This document shows, one piece after another, positions 25,901 through 33,386 of a DNA stretch of 64,000 bases; positions within the stretch are counted from its first letter, which is position 1, and each line of letters begins with the position of its first letter. Under the pieces are notes generated by a model. The model worked only from the letters and a program-made list of their open reading frames with translations, was not told the origin of the DNA and did no database searches. This DNA is from Telmatobacter sp. DSM 110680 (GTDB lineage Bacteria; Acidobacteriota; Terriglobia; Terriglobales; Acidobacteriaceae). A program made the position numbers and the translations under genes. The stretch covers positions 3,472,001 through 3,536,000 of the forward strand of contig NZ_CP121196.1 in NCBI RefSeq assembly GCF_039994875.1. The letters are read 5' to 3'.

Positions 25901-27868
25901 GGCAAAGGGAGGCGCACCGGGATGAGTGACGGCAGTGGACAGTCGGCGTGGAGCTTCGATGCTGCGGGAGACGTCATCTCTCAGCGGCAGACGATCTCGG
26001 GCATTACGAATACCGTTAACTATTCCTATAACCCAGATGGTTCCCCAGCTTCTATCACATATCCTAGTGGCAGAACAATTACGTATGCCTATGGAAATGC
26101 CGGTCGAGCGACTTCCGCTATCGACACCGTAAACGGAATCAACTACGCTACTCAAGCGACGTACTCGCCGATAGGAGCGCCTGCCTCAGTTCTACATGGG
26201 CACTCCAACACATTTGGTGGAATCACGGAGAGCAATGCATACAACAGTCGGATTGAGATCACTGGAACAGCAGCTACATCATCAAACGGCACCGCTTTCA
26301 GCCTTACGGAAGGTTATGTTCAGCCGACGGGCAACAATTTGACCCTTGCGTCTGAGACAAATAATCTCGACAACGGCAGAAATCTGAGCACATCGTATGA
26401 TTTTCTGAACCGCGTATCGAGTGCTCAGACACAGGCTACAAGCGGAGCTGATTGTTGGGGGCTCACATTCGGTGATGACGCGCTTGGCAATTTGCTCTCA
26501 GAAACTGTGTCAAAGTGTAGTGCATATGCTCTAAGCGTATCCGTCAATAACAAGAACCAAATAACCGGTTATAGTTATGATGCCTCCGGAGATCTGACCG
26601 GCGACGGTCTTTATGGCTATTCATATAACGCCATGGGGCAGCTCACTAGCGCAGCTGGAGTCAACTATAGTTATGACGGGAGCGGGGCGCGGGTGTCTAA
26701 GAGTAGCGGTACGCTGTTTTGGAGATCTGCGAGCGGGCGCACGCTGACTGAGACCGACTTGGCAGGCAATCTCAAGAACGAGTACGTGTATTTTGGCGGC
26801 CACCAGATCGCACTTCGAAATAGCTCAGGCAGCATTTACTATTACTTCTTAGATCATCTCGGAAGCACCCGAGTGATTACAGATTCTCTAGGGAACCAGT
26901 GCTACGACACAGACTTTTATCCATACGGAGTCGAAGTGGGGCCTTTCAAGAATTCATGTCCTCAGAATTTCAAATTCACAGGATATGAGCGAGATGCGGA
27001 AACGGGGCTCGATTATGCCTTTGGGCGCTACTACAACTCTCGCATAGGTCGATTCATGAGCTCCGACCCGGATAGTGGAAGCTCAAATGCGGGTGACCCG
27101 CAATCATGGAATCGCTATACCTATGTCGAAAATAATCCCCTCACTTTCACGGACCCTGATGGCTTGTCGTGCACGGAATATTCTTTGGGGGTCGATGATC
27201 ACAAAGGCAAGTTTGACAAGATAATACCAGCCGAAGCGTCGATTTATCCGTATGACAAGATGGGTAAGTTGGGTGGGATACTGAGCGCCGGCTTCGGGAA
27301 GGGCGGCGACGACGCTGCTCTCACAACGCTGTTGAGCCAGCCAGAACCTGGAGGATACGATCTTGTTGTTTACAGTGGTTCTGCGCAGACACTAAAGACA
27401 GTTCTTAAAAAACATCCTGAACTCTCTAAAAACATCGCTTCGGTGACATATTTGTCGCCTGGTATCAATATTTCGGGCGCGGGAGGAATGTACTTGGGCA
27501 ATAATGGCGTTGCATTTAAAGCAAGCGGCCTTCTGGATTGGTTTGCTACGATGGGGGCGCGGAGCGCGGGAGTACAATTGCTGGCGACAAAGCCGGAGCC
27601 AGGAATGAAAACCACTCATGACTTCGCTAGCGAGATGACCGACCCCGCTGTAAGGCAGCGGCTCGCAACCTTTCCAGGAAGTAAAGGTCCTTGCCCCTCG
27701 CGACATCCCAGCGGCGAAGGGTCGGATGGGGGATCGCTTCCCGTTACCGGAGTTTGGTACGGCAACCAGCCGGAGTACGATGACGAAGAAGGCGGGGCAT
27801 TCGTCGGTAACTCCGATTGGTATGTCGTGTGGTTCTACAATTATCCCGCCCCGCGGGCAGTGTTGTAG
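23000..27868 (+). CDS. Secreted RHS/YD-repeat protein with variable C-terminal domain
   Basis: A 1622-residue protein. The ATG at 23000 follows GGGAGA and gives a signal peptide ending near VVPLAKAQG. The main part is a long series of YD-type repeats (for example YDALNR-like YDSLNRATEVI, YDLIGRITQAIDPESGTVNY, SYNAMGQLTSAAGVNYSYDG). The RHS core signature is complete: YYFLDHLGSTRVITD, then GYERDAETGLDYAFGRYYN, SRIGRFMSSDP and NNPLTFTDPDGL at 27166. After it come about 234 residues unlike the core, as in polymorphic toxins. This tip has a segment DLVVYSGSAQTLKTVL followed by ASVTYLSPG that resembles an alpha/beta-hydrolase nucleophile elbow. RHS shells enclose and release their C-terminal domains; here the signal peptide suggests Sec export rather than type VI delivery. 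Confidence 0.9.
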   Translation: MTYAPPVIARRTSRRLGIFCSMLAIAVVPLAKAQGYLTAIGNYNFSQHVPVELGYYDPSTGDMHLVIPLGSWPQRGGSALGAALVYDSRIWFINNNTWQPTNIPNSSGGWRFQTVPVHSGGSPTHSTTIANCPGGSPGQRYTYYNNFAWSDSTGEVHAFPILTQNDPLGCNGGSGSSDTEYAGDASGYVMSVTNYTTVSSIYDATGALVYPNSTASIKDRNGNYFAWNGSGNPTDTTGRTYVITTTNCNGHANQTCYDVSNSQNTGTAGTSRFIATTESLSVQTLFQQSGVTEYSGTVTVLQSIQLPDNTTYQFTYDNGGQGTYGELTGMTLPPGGSITYSYGTYFDMFGNHNRWLQSKTFGSAVWQYSAGNTTQCASGYAYCQTVTVFKPDGKAIGYTFGSNLGSAGSWLTNTTYYNANGSTQNPIVSTSTTWTSTSALGAMPATETTQMLDASSPYPTTTVHYSYTGTNIPLVSTISEWNYYTGSLPSTPSRITSFTYGYFGKAFSYQQPTTVIVTDGAGTQTYRKTNITYDGGSLNSRTGIVNHDDANYGVSFTSRGNPTSIAKLVSGSNYLTTSTSYDMTGQPVSATDASGHTSLMSYADNYYSDGSSTLPSAYSPPTPTNAYLTSVTLPLSGTFAYGYYYGTGQQALLQDQNSAKTYLHYYDSLNRATEVISPISGWTLWQYQSGSETQVDTYAGISDTSPSATCVSCRHDRLNSDGLGRAISSVLMSDPDGSTTSTMSFDGNSRLMTSSNPYRSTSDPTYGSDTTAYDGFDRVVSTTHADTTSVKTFLGAAVGSNGGQSSQLCAQSTYGVGYPVLTIDEASRKRQFWNDAFGRTIETDESNSSGALTVNTCYGYDPADDLTSVAPLGATARTYLYDLIGRITQAIDPESGTVNYYYTNSSGGVCSGNAASVCRRTDARGITATYSYDAESRLGSMSYSDGTTPTINYYYDQVSYNGLTILNGKGRRTGMSDGSGQSAWSFDAAGDVISQRQTISGITNTVNYSYNPDGSPASITYPSGRTITYAYGNAGRATSAIDTVNGINYATQATYSPIGAPASVLHGHSNTFGGITESNAYNSRIEITGTAATSSNGTAFSLTEGYVQPTGNNLTLASETNNLDNGRNLSTSYDFLNRVSSAQTQATSGADCWGLTFGDDALGNLLSETVSKCSAYALSVSVNNKNQITGYSYDASGDLTGDGLYGYSYNAMGQLTSAAGVNYSYDGSGARVSKSSGTLFWRSASGRTLTETDLAGNLKNEYVYFGGHQIALRNSSGSIYYYFLDHLGSTRVITDSLGNQCYDTDFYPYGVEVGPFKNSCPQNFKFTGYERDAETGLDYAFGRYYNSRIGRFMSSDPDSGSSNAGDPQSWNRYTYVENNPLTFTDPDGLSCTEYSLGVDDHKGKFDKIIPAEASIYPYDKMGKLGGILSAGFGKGGDDAALTTLLSQPEPGGYDLVVYSGSAQTLKTVLKKHPELSKNIASVTYLSPGINISGAGGMYLGNNGVAFKASGLLDWFATMGARSAGVQLLATKPEPGMKTTHDFASEMTDPAVRQRLATFPGSKGPCPSRHPSGEGSDGGSLPVTGVWYGNQPEYDDEEGGAFVGNSDWYVVWFYNYPAPRAVL

Positions 27869-28101
27869 TTTGCTCGTGTCGGCTTCGAACTGGCTGTGCC
27901 TCGGCGACTGTACCCAATGCAGTCAAAGGAAGAGTGAAATGATCCATATTTCAACGGCTTAGTGCAAAAGGAGCTTTACGTTTGTCGGCGTTTTTCGAAA
28001 GGCATTTTCAAACTTTCAGCTTCTTCGCGGACGTCCAGCTAAACTCCCGATAGGACTCGATGTGACAGCTTCTGGGATGGACTAACGAAGGAAGTTTCAT
28101 T

Positions 28102-29286
28102 ATGCGTTGGGAAACTAGACCTATCTTTCGCATCAGTTTCAGCGTAATGAGCTTGTTCTTTGGATTTTGTGCCCCTCTTCCTCAGGCGACCCTAGAAGCA
28201 CAACAACCGCGCCTGACGGTATCGCTGACCAGGTACGGATGGGCGCCCCAAAAAAGCGATTCTGATCGGATATTTTTTCGTGACTTCAGTGTTAACAAGC
28301 TTGTGGCGCTCGATCTGGGCACGAAGCTCGTCTTCGTGAGCGAAGACGTTCTAGTTGTATATTCAACTGTCCAGAAAGGGTCTGATTGGCGTACGGCGTC
28401 TCGCCAGTTGGAGGCATATTTTATCAGGGCCAGTGATGGAACCCTCTTAACAAAGAAAACATGGCCCTCGACAATTCGCAAAGATTTATCTGACGCAGAC
28501 TCTGAGAGTCGGATCATCGCACTCGAAAACGGGCGCTTTCTGGTCGATGCAGATGGAAGGCTCTTGCTTTACGGAAGCAATCTTTCGTTGATCAGGGAAC
28601 TGAAACTCGAACCGTTTGGACCGACAGAGCTTTGGGGCGTTCAAAGCGTTGCGAGCGGCCGGGAGATCTTTCTCCGACACGAATCAGCGGTCTTTTCTGA
28701 TACCAATCTTCGCGCCGTGAATTACGAGTGGCGCGACGCGACAACCTTCAGACTAATCACCTCAGTTATCGGTGACGTGGATCAAGGAATGGGCGTACGG
28801 GGTGCGGAGGATGGCGCCTTTATTGCTTGGAGTTCGCCCAGCTACAGTATTTTCAGGCCAAACCAGCCTCCAGACAAGATATGTAGTAATCCGATTTGTA
28901 ATCGAGTTACTATCAACGCTGTAGTTTCTTCTAATTACCTTGTGGTTTCGTCTTTTTTGGATGGGATCGGCGTAGTCGATCGTCAGAAAGGTCTTTTGTG
29001 GTTTGATACTCCGTCAGTTGAAGGGTCGCACAAGCTCGCATTTGGAAGTGTCGTGGCGGCAAGCACTGGAAACAGATTTGCGATCTGGATAAGTGCAAGT
29101 AAGAAGTGTACCTTTGATTCGGTCTTGATAAGATCATCTGCACTATTTCTATTCGACATCAACAATCCGAGACATATTTTCGAAATCCCGGAGCATCCGG
29201 GAGGGGGCGAATTCGCCCTCTCCCCTCGTGGAAAGCAGCTCGCGACATTTGATGACCAAGGGCTTCACTTCTACGACGTCTTGTAG
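28102..29286 (+). CDS. Secreted beta-propeller-like protein, function unknown
   Basis: A 394-residue exported protein with a signal peptide (FRISFSVMSLFFGFCAPLPQ). The mature part is built from repeated beta segments such as DGTLLTKKTWPST, NGRFLVDADGRLLLYGSNLS and SPRGKQLATFDDQGLHFYDV, which suggest a WD40/PQQ-like propeller. I see no catalytic residues. The ribosome site is GAAGGAAG. It lies 233 bp after the YD-repeat gene on the same strand. Immunity genes often take this place, but this protein is larger and of another type than usual immunity proteins, so I do not call it one. Confidence 0.65.
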   Translation: MRWETRPIFRISFSVMSLFFGFCAPLPQATLEAQQPRLTVSLTRYGWAPQKSDSDRIFFRDFSVNKLVALDLGTKLVFVSEDVLVVYSTVQKGSDWRTASRQLEAYFIRASDGTLLTKKTWPSTIRKDLSDADSESRIIALENGRFLVDADGRLLLYGSNLSLIRELKLEPFGPTELWGVQSVASGREIFLRHESAVFSDTNLRAVNYEWRDATTFRLITSVIGDVDQGMGVRGAEDGAFIAWSSPSYSIFRPNQPPDKICSNPICNRVTINAVVSSNYLVVSSFLDGIGVVDRQKGLLWFDTPSVEGSHKLAFGSVVAASTGNRFAIWISASKKCTFDSVLIRSSALFLFDINNPRHIFEIPEHPGGGEFALSPRGKQLATFDDQGLHFYDVL

Positions 29287-29369
29287 AATTTGAACTTCGA
29301 TTTCAAGTTGAGTGTTCGACAGGCCAGAAAATATTTCGTCGCGTAATGCTTGCATGATTAAAGTTGGTC

Positions 29370-30140
29370 TTATCGACCCCAGTCGAACTTCATCGATGGA
29401 GAACACCTCGATCCGATTGCCTTGATATATAGAGTCCCCGTGGCGTGCCCTGCAACGAACGGCATGATCCCGAACCGTATGTTTCCGTCGGAATCCGCCA
29501 TGGTCTGGATCGCATGTCTTTCTTCATATGAACTAGAATCAACGGTGATGTTGGTATTTGGATCGTATCCACTCCCAATCAAATAGGCGGCTTCGAAGCG
29601 TGGCGTAAGGCGTTCTACGCTAAGCGTGCAAGCTTTATCCTTGGCAGTAATCGGATTCGGGACAATGACAACAGTTACCCTCAGATCCGAGGCTACGAGC
29701 GCCAGCCGGTTTGGCTCACCTTTTTCAGATCTAAAGGCGAAATCAACGACACCGTGATTATCTGGCGAGGGATCGTCGCATTCGTCTTGCAGCCGCCCGG
29801 AGCACATGAGCATCCCGTCTTTCCCGATGCTTACACCCTCAAGGAGAACATATGGCATTCGGCGATCAATCGGCCAAGTTAAAACAGTGTAAACGCGGTC
29901 GGTAGGAAGCCCTGAAACATAGAGGTTGTATCGCACGAGAGATTCCTCACGCCCGACCTCCTTAACGCGAATTGAGGCGCCAGGAGTCGATACTTCCGAT
30001 GTCCAAGCTTCGCGCTGCTTGATCAGTTCCTGGATGAGTTTGGACCCAAGAGCTTCAACTTCATCCTGGCCAAAACCATTTGCCGAGCCATAAGCGACAG
30101 CGAATACCAATATTGCCATTTGCTTAAGTAGGGGTTTCAC
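29370..30140 (-). CDS. Secreted protein of unknown function
   Basis: A 256-residue exported protein. A GTG at 30140 or an ATG at 30119 gives a signal peptide (MAILVFAVAYGSANGFGQ). The mature part has a helical start (ALGSKLIQELIKQREAW) and then beta-rich sequence with YNLYVSGLPTDRVYTVLTWP and four Cys (MLMCSGRLQDECDD; DKACTLSV; IGSRCSPS), which may form disulfides. It runs convergent to the propeller gene with 83 bp between the stops. I do not recognise the family. Confidence 0.6.
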   Translation of the reverse strand: MKPLLKQMAILVFAVAYGSANGFGQDEVEALGSKLIQELIKQREAWTSEVSTPGASIRVKEVGREESLVRYNLYVSGLPTDRVYTVLTWPIDRRMPYVLLEGVSIGKDGMLMCSGRLQDECDDPSPDNHGVVDFAFRSEKGEPNRLALVASDLRVTVVIVPNPITAKDKACTLSVERLTPRFEAAYLIGSGYDPNTNITVDSSSYEERHAIQTMADSDGNIRFGIMPFVAGHATGTLYIKAIGSRCSPSMKFDWGR

Positions 30141-30556
30141 ATTGCACGGAATTGTATCATTTGAATCTGTAACTAGAACAAGAATTAACCTGTCGACTCA
30201 AGCCAAAGAGATATCCCTGAGGCTATGAACTGCCCGGATTGGGCAAGAAAGCCATCAAATCTCACGCGAAACGCGTAAAGGCATTCTATCTGGCTGTGCA
30301 CCCTGTTCCGAAGGGCGTGCTACTCGGCGCATCGGCGAAATGTCGTGCCTGTGCTTGGTTCGGCATCCCAAACTCCACAGCATGGATCCCGGCCGATTCC
30401 TCACGGCAGCACATGGCTCCGGATGCGCACGCGCAGTTCGGTGCAACGGGCAGCAATTCACACTTTTCCGCCCTTCGCATTCGCAAGACCCCTCCGTATC
30501 ACTAACAAACTTCTCATGAATATTTTAACTACGTACAGCAAGTCTTGTATTTTGAA

Positions 30557-30602
30557 TGGTGAGCCCGGTGCGGCTCGAACGCACGACCCACGCCTTAAAA
30601 GT
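30557..30602 (-). other. 3' fragment of a tRNA-Lys(TTT) gene: second attachment scar
   Basis: On the minus strand the sequence matches tRNA-Lys from the anticodon loop (CTTTTAA) through the T arm (GTTCGAGCC within a G/C-rich stem), acceptor strand and CCA. The bases ahead of the loop (AGGA) cannot pair with GGCGT, so the 5' half is missing. It lies 85 bp upstream of the integrase gene, inside element 1, and suggests that an ancestral element used tRNA-Lys. The rest of 30141-30686 contains no supported gene. Confidence 0.72.
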
Positions 30603-30605
30603 CCT

Positions 30606-30625
30606 ATGCAACACATGTGGTGCAT
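30606..30625. promoter_or_regulatory. 20-bp near-perfect palindrome upstream of the integrase gene
   Basis: ATGCAACACATGTGGTGCAT is a palindrome with one mismatched pair. It lies about 60 bp before the integrase start, where an operator controlling integrase expression would be expected. The binding protein is unknown; the HTH protein at 14693 is one candidate. Confidence 0.45.
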
Positions 30626-30686
30626 GTTTAAACTGACTAAAGATATGGTAAAGTCAGATGGAATATGCACCATCAGAGGAGGCGCG

Positions 30687-31715
30687 ATGGGAACCCAACC
30701 GAGAAAAACGCGCGGACTGTTCGAGCGCCCGCCCGGCTCTGGCATATGGTGGATCAACTATTACGTCAAAGGGAAGCAGCACCGCGAGAAAGTCGGTCGC
30801 AGGTCCGACGCGATAGCTCTTTATCAGAAGCGCAAGGCTGATGCGCGACTCGGTGTGAAGTTGCCTGAGCTCCAGCCGCGGAAGACGACGACATTTGGCG
30901 AGCTAGCATTGGCCGCTGTGGACTACGCTAAAGCTCACCTCAGAACTTGGGCCGATTACGACTGGAAGGAACGTGCGCTGCGGGAGGAGTTTGGCTCCCG
31001 GTCGGCCGCAGAGATCACGCCTCAGGAAATCGACCGCTTTCTGACAGGTCGCTGCAAAACGCCGGCAACCGCGAATCGGTTCCGCGCTTTCTTCTCGCTG
31101 TGCTACCGGCTCGGGATGGAGAACGGACGGGTCTCTGCGAACCCGGCGAGACTCGTTCGGATGCGCAGGGAAAATAACGCTCGGCTCCGTTTTCTTAGCA
31201 GGGACGAATACAAGGAGCTTTCAAACATCATCCTTCGCCACTTTCCCGAACAGCACTCAGCTTTTGTTGTGAGCGTCTATACAGGAATGCGCTGGGGTGA
31301 ACAATTCTCCCTCACTTGGACCCAAGTGGACATGAGGCGGAAGATCATTCGGTTGACGCAGACGAAAAATGGGTCTGCACGAAACGTCCCGCTTAACAGC
31401 ACCGCCCTCGATGCTCTTAGGGCACAACAGGCAATCGTTCCGCACAAGCTCACAGACCAGGTATTCCCAGAGGCAGGGGACTACTGCCGGTTCTGGTTCG
31501 AGCCTTCTATCAAGGATGCTGGCATCACTGGATACACGTGGCACTGTAACCGGCACACGTTCTGCTCGTGGCTCGCAATGGCTGGCGTGTCGCTCAAGGA
31601 GATTCAGACTTTGGCGGGTCATAAGACGATCACCATGGCTGCCCGCTATGCCCACTTGTCGCCAGACGCTGCTGCTTCTGCATCCGAGCGCATGGTGATG
31701 CACCCCTCTGTATGA
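30687..31715 (+). CDS. int: Tyrosine-type integrase of element 1
   Basis: A 342-residue site-specific recombinase. The ATG at 30687 is set by AGAGGAGG five bases earlier; the frame is open much further upstream through the tRNA-Lys scar, which is not coding. An AP2-like arm-binding start (GIWWINYYVKGKQHREKVGR) is followed by a SAM-like core-binding domain and the catalytic domain. Arg202 (YTGMRWGEQ), His286 and Arg289 (WHCNRHTFCSW) and Tyr321 (MAARYAHLSPD) are all present. It ends 94 bp from the intact tRNA-Arg. With the 47-bp repeats it accounts for the integration of element 1 and looks functional. Confidence 0.93.
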   Translation: MGTQPRKTRGLFERPPGSGIWWINYYVKGKQHREKVGRRSDAIALYQKRKADARLGVKLPELQPRKTTTFGELALAAVDYAKAHLRTWADYDWKERALREEFGSRSAAEITPQEIDRFLTGRCKTPATANRFRAFFSLCYRLGMENGRVSANPARLVRMRRENNARLRFLSRDEYKELSNIILRHFPEQHSAFVVSVYTGMRWGEQFSLTWTQVDMRRKIIRLTQTKNGSARNVPLNSTALDALRAQQAIVPHKLTDQVFPEAGDYCRFWFEPSIKDAGITGYTWHCNRHTFCSWLAMAGVSLKEIQTLAGHKTITMAARYAHLSPDAAASASERMVMHPSV

Positions 31716-31740
31716 CCAAACAGGCACCAAAACAGGCATC
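31716..31740 (+). repeat. Arm-type integrase-site-like repeat, right end of element 1
   Basis: Directly after the integrase stop codon come CCAAACAGGCACC and AAAACAGGCATC, a tandem pair matching 11715-11738 and, inverted, 5266-5287. Placement between integrase and attachment core is typical of arm sites. Confidence 0.5.
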
Positions 31741-31809
31741 ATCCGAAAAGAGGCAGCCTGCAGCCACTCCTTTGGGTAGTCTACAACTATCTTATTTTCT
31801 TTGTTTAAG

Positions 31810-31856
31810 TGGTGCGCCCGGAGAGATTCGAACTCCCGACCTACTGATTCGTAGTC
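31810..31856 (-). repeat. Right attachment repeat of element 1, within the intact tRNA-Arg
   Basis: The second copy of the 47-bp repeat at 11541-11587. It forms the 3' part of the intact tRNA gene, so insertion left the tRNA functional. Confidence 0.9.
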
Positions 31857-31886
31857 AGTCGCTCTATCCAGCTGAGCTACGGGCGC
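31810..31886 (-). tRNA. tRNA-Arg (anticodon ACG)
   Basis: A complete 77-base tRNA with encoded CCA. The acceptor GCGCCCG pairs with CGGGCGC, the D arm reads AGCTCAGCTGGATAGAGC, the anticodon loop is CTACGAA and the T loop is TTCGAAT. It reads CGN codons after conversion of A34 to inosine. Read leftward it runs into element 1, and its probable original terminator is now 20 kb away at 11498. Confidence 0.97.
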
Positions 31887-31953
31887 ACACGTATGGCTTC
31901 GATCGAAACCTTCATAAGATTATCAGGCTTCTGCGACCGGCGCAATTCCCGTC

Positions 31954-32217
31954 TTACGCCGCAGGCGCCGGTTCCGGAGCAGGGGAGGGAAGCGCAACCT
32001 GCACCTCCTCAATAACCTGCAACCCGGCCTGCCTCACCAGTTGCATTACCGCAGCCGCGTTCAGCCGCGTCGCGTCGTACTCCACCCGCAACGTACCCGC
32101 CTCGCGATCAAAGCAGAGCCGGCGAATCCCATAAACTTCGCGCGTATTCGCCAGGGCAAATGCGACAGCTTCCGTGGGAGCCGCGGCATAGCGAAACACA
32201 ATCTCCACTGTCGTCAT
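31954..32217 (-). CDS. Small HMA-like domain protein without metal-binding Cys
   Basis: An 87-residue protein whose pattern (VEIVFRYAAAPTEAVAFALA, RRLCFDREAGTLRVEYDATR, AAVMQLVRQAGLQV) fits the beta-alpha-beta-beta-alpha-beta ferredoxin-like fold of heavy-metal-associated domains. The CxxC metal site is absent, so metal transfer is unlikely. It stands alone next to tRNA-Arg, just outside element 1. The alanine/proline-rich tail is probably disordered. Confidence 0.62.
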   Translation of the reverse strand: MTTVEIVFRYAAAPTEAVAFALANTREVYGIRRLCFDREAGTLRVEYDATRLNAAAVMQLVRQAGLQVIEEVQVALPSPAPEPAPAA

Positions 32218-32391
32218 GCCAGAAGAATACCAGTTTCGCCTAGCAGACCGCCCTGATCCTCATCACGCCGTGGCCTTTCTAGTCCATCCAGATTCAGATC
32301 GATCATCGGCGGGTACTGCGAGCGGGAAGTAGCATTCAAATGTTGCCGTTAATGGTTGCCACCCAGTCTGTGCCTACAGTAGGTTCGACCT

Positions 32392-33297
32392 ATGAGCGAA
32401 AAATTGGCCGTCATCTTCTCCGATCGTCGGGCCCTGAAGTTGTTCCTGAAGACGATAGGCAAGGCTATTCTCGATCAGTATCAAGCGGTAAAAGTTGCTT
32501 TCCTTCGATCGATCGGCGTCATCGACTTCCCGGTCCCGCCAAATTCGAGGATGCGCGGAACCTCATCCAACACCATTCGTCACTACTACGAATCGGGCCT
32601 CACTACCACGTTGCCCATCATCACTGCGGCATACATTGAAGGATTGGATCTGCGAGCCACCGCCGAGGTGCTCGATTTTGGATGCGGCGTTGGACGTCAG
32701 CTTCTCCACCTCGAAAGAAACTTTCCCGGCCTCACGATTCACGCTTGCGACGTGAACGATCGTTCCATCGAATTTGTGCGCAACGCTTATCCGCGTGTGG
32801 AGTCATACACCAGCGCATTCTCTCCGCCGCTGAAATATCCCGACCGCAAATTCGATCTCATTTATTCGGTGTCGATCTTCTCGCATCTCAATATCCGCGA
32901 CCACGCCTTATGGCTGCACGAACTCGGAAGAGTCACTCGCCCCGGCGGTCTCTGCTGTCTCACAATTCTGGGAACACACGCCCGTACCCTTCGGTCAAAA
33001 CCTTCCCCCGGCAATGCACCCGGCTATGTCCCCCCGGAAGTTAAAGCGCTTCAGGAACAAGGCTACTTGTACGAAAGCAACTTCGGCGGAAAGCCAAAAC
33101 CCGAATACATGAAAGCCGTGGAGCGGATCTGGAGTGTCGGCAGTAACCTCATCGGCATCGACGAAGACTACGGTCGCACCTACTATTCCGAGAAATACGT
33201 GCGAGATAACTGGAACAATGAAAGCTTTGAATTCCGCCAATACATCCCCGGCATCATCGACACCCTCCAAGACCTGGTCGTGCTGAAAAAAAGATAG
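32392..33297 (+). CDS. Class I SAM-dependent methyltransferase
   Basis: A 301-residue soluble enzyme. After about 100 residues of leader, motif I is VLDFGCGVGRQLLHLE, the acidic end of strand 2 is HACDVNDRSIEF, motif IV is the FDLIYSVSIFSHL segment, and the later block HELGRVTRPGGLCCLTI is typical of Methyltransf_11/25 enzymes. The substrate is not predictable; neighbours offer no clue, although such proteins often act in sugar or lipid modification. Confidence 0.82.
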   Translation: MSEKLAVIFSDRRALKLFLKTIGKAILDQYQAVKVAFLRSIGVIDFPVPPNSRMRGTSSNTIRHYYESGLTTTLPIITAAYIEGLDLRATAEVLDFGCGVGRQLLHLERNFPGLTIHACDVNDRSIEFVRNAYPRVESYTSAFSPPLKYPDRKFDLIYSVSIFSHLNIRDHALWLHELGRVTRPGGLCCLTILGTHARTLRSKPSPGNAPGYVPPEVKALQEQGYLYESNFGGKPKPEYMKAVERIWSVGSNLIGIDEDYGRTYYSEKYVRDNWNNESFEFRQYIPGIIDTLQDLVVLKKR

Positions 33298-33386
33298 GCG
33301 CTCGAGCAACCGAAATGCCCTCAGAAAAATCGAAGCCCACCTAACTCGGCTGAAACTTTGTGGAGTACGGCTGCCAGTGAACTGCC

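Larger units (their letters stand above)
11541..31856. mobile_element. Element 1: mobilizable genomic island integrated in tRNA-Arg
   Basis: The element is bounded by a perfect 47-bp direct repeat (11541-11587 and 31810-31856) corresponding to the 3' part of tRNA-Arg from the anticodon stem to the CCA. The intact tRNA is at the right end, next to a tyrosine integrase. Inside are a MobF relaxase, a small RHH-like accessory protein, a membrane protein and an excisionase-like HTH protein, but no type IV secretion genes. This suits an integrative mobilizable element using a helper conjugation system. Cargo: superoxide dismutase, TIGR03435 protein, AraC-type regulator, secreted YD-repeat protein and two secreted proteins. 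Several relics show that it has been remodelled. Confidence 0.85.

Noticed and set aside
28102..29286. Propeller protein as immunity partner of the YD-repeat protein
   Set aside because: It is exported, large, and 233 bp away; typical immunity proteins are small and directly adjacent. It could still be tested.
30239..30505. Open frame upstream of the tRNA-Lys fragment
   Set aside because: Composition is unlike neighbouring genes, with no start signal; frames on both strands are open here because of GC content.
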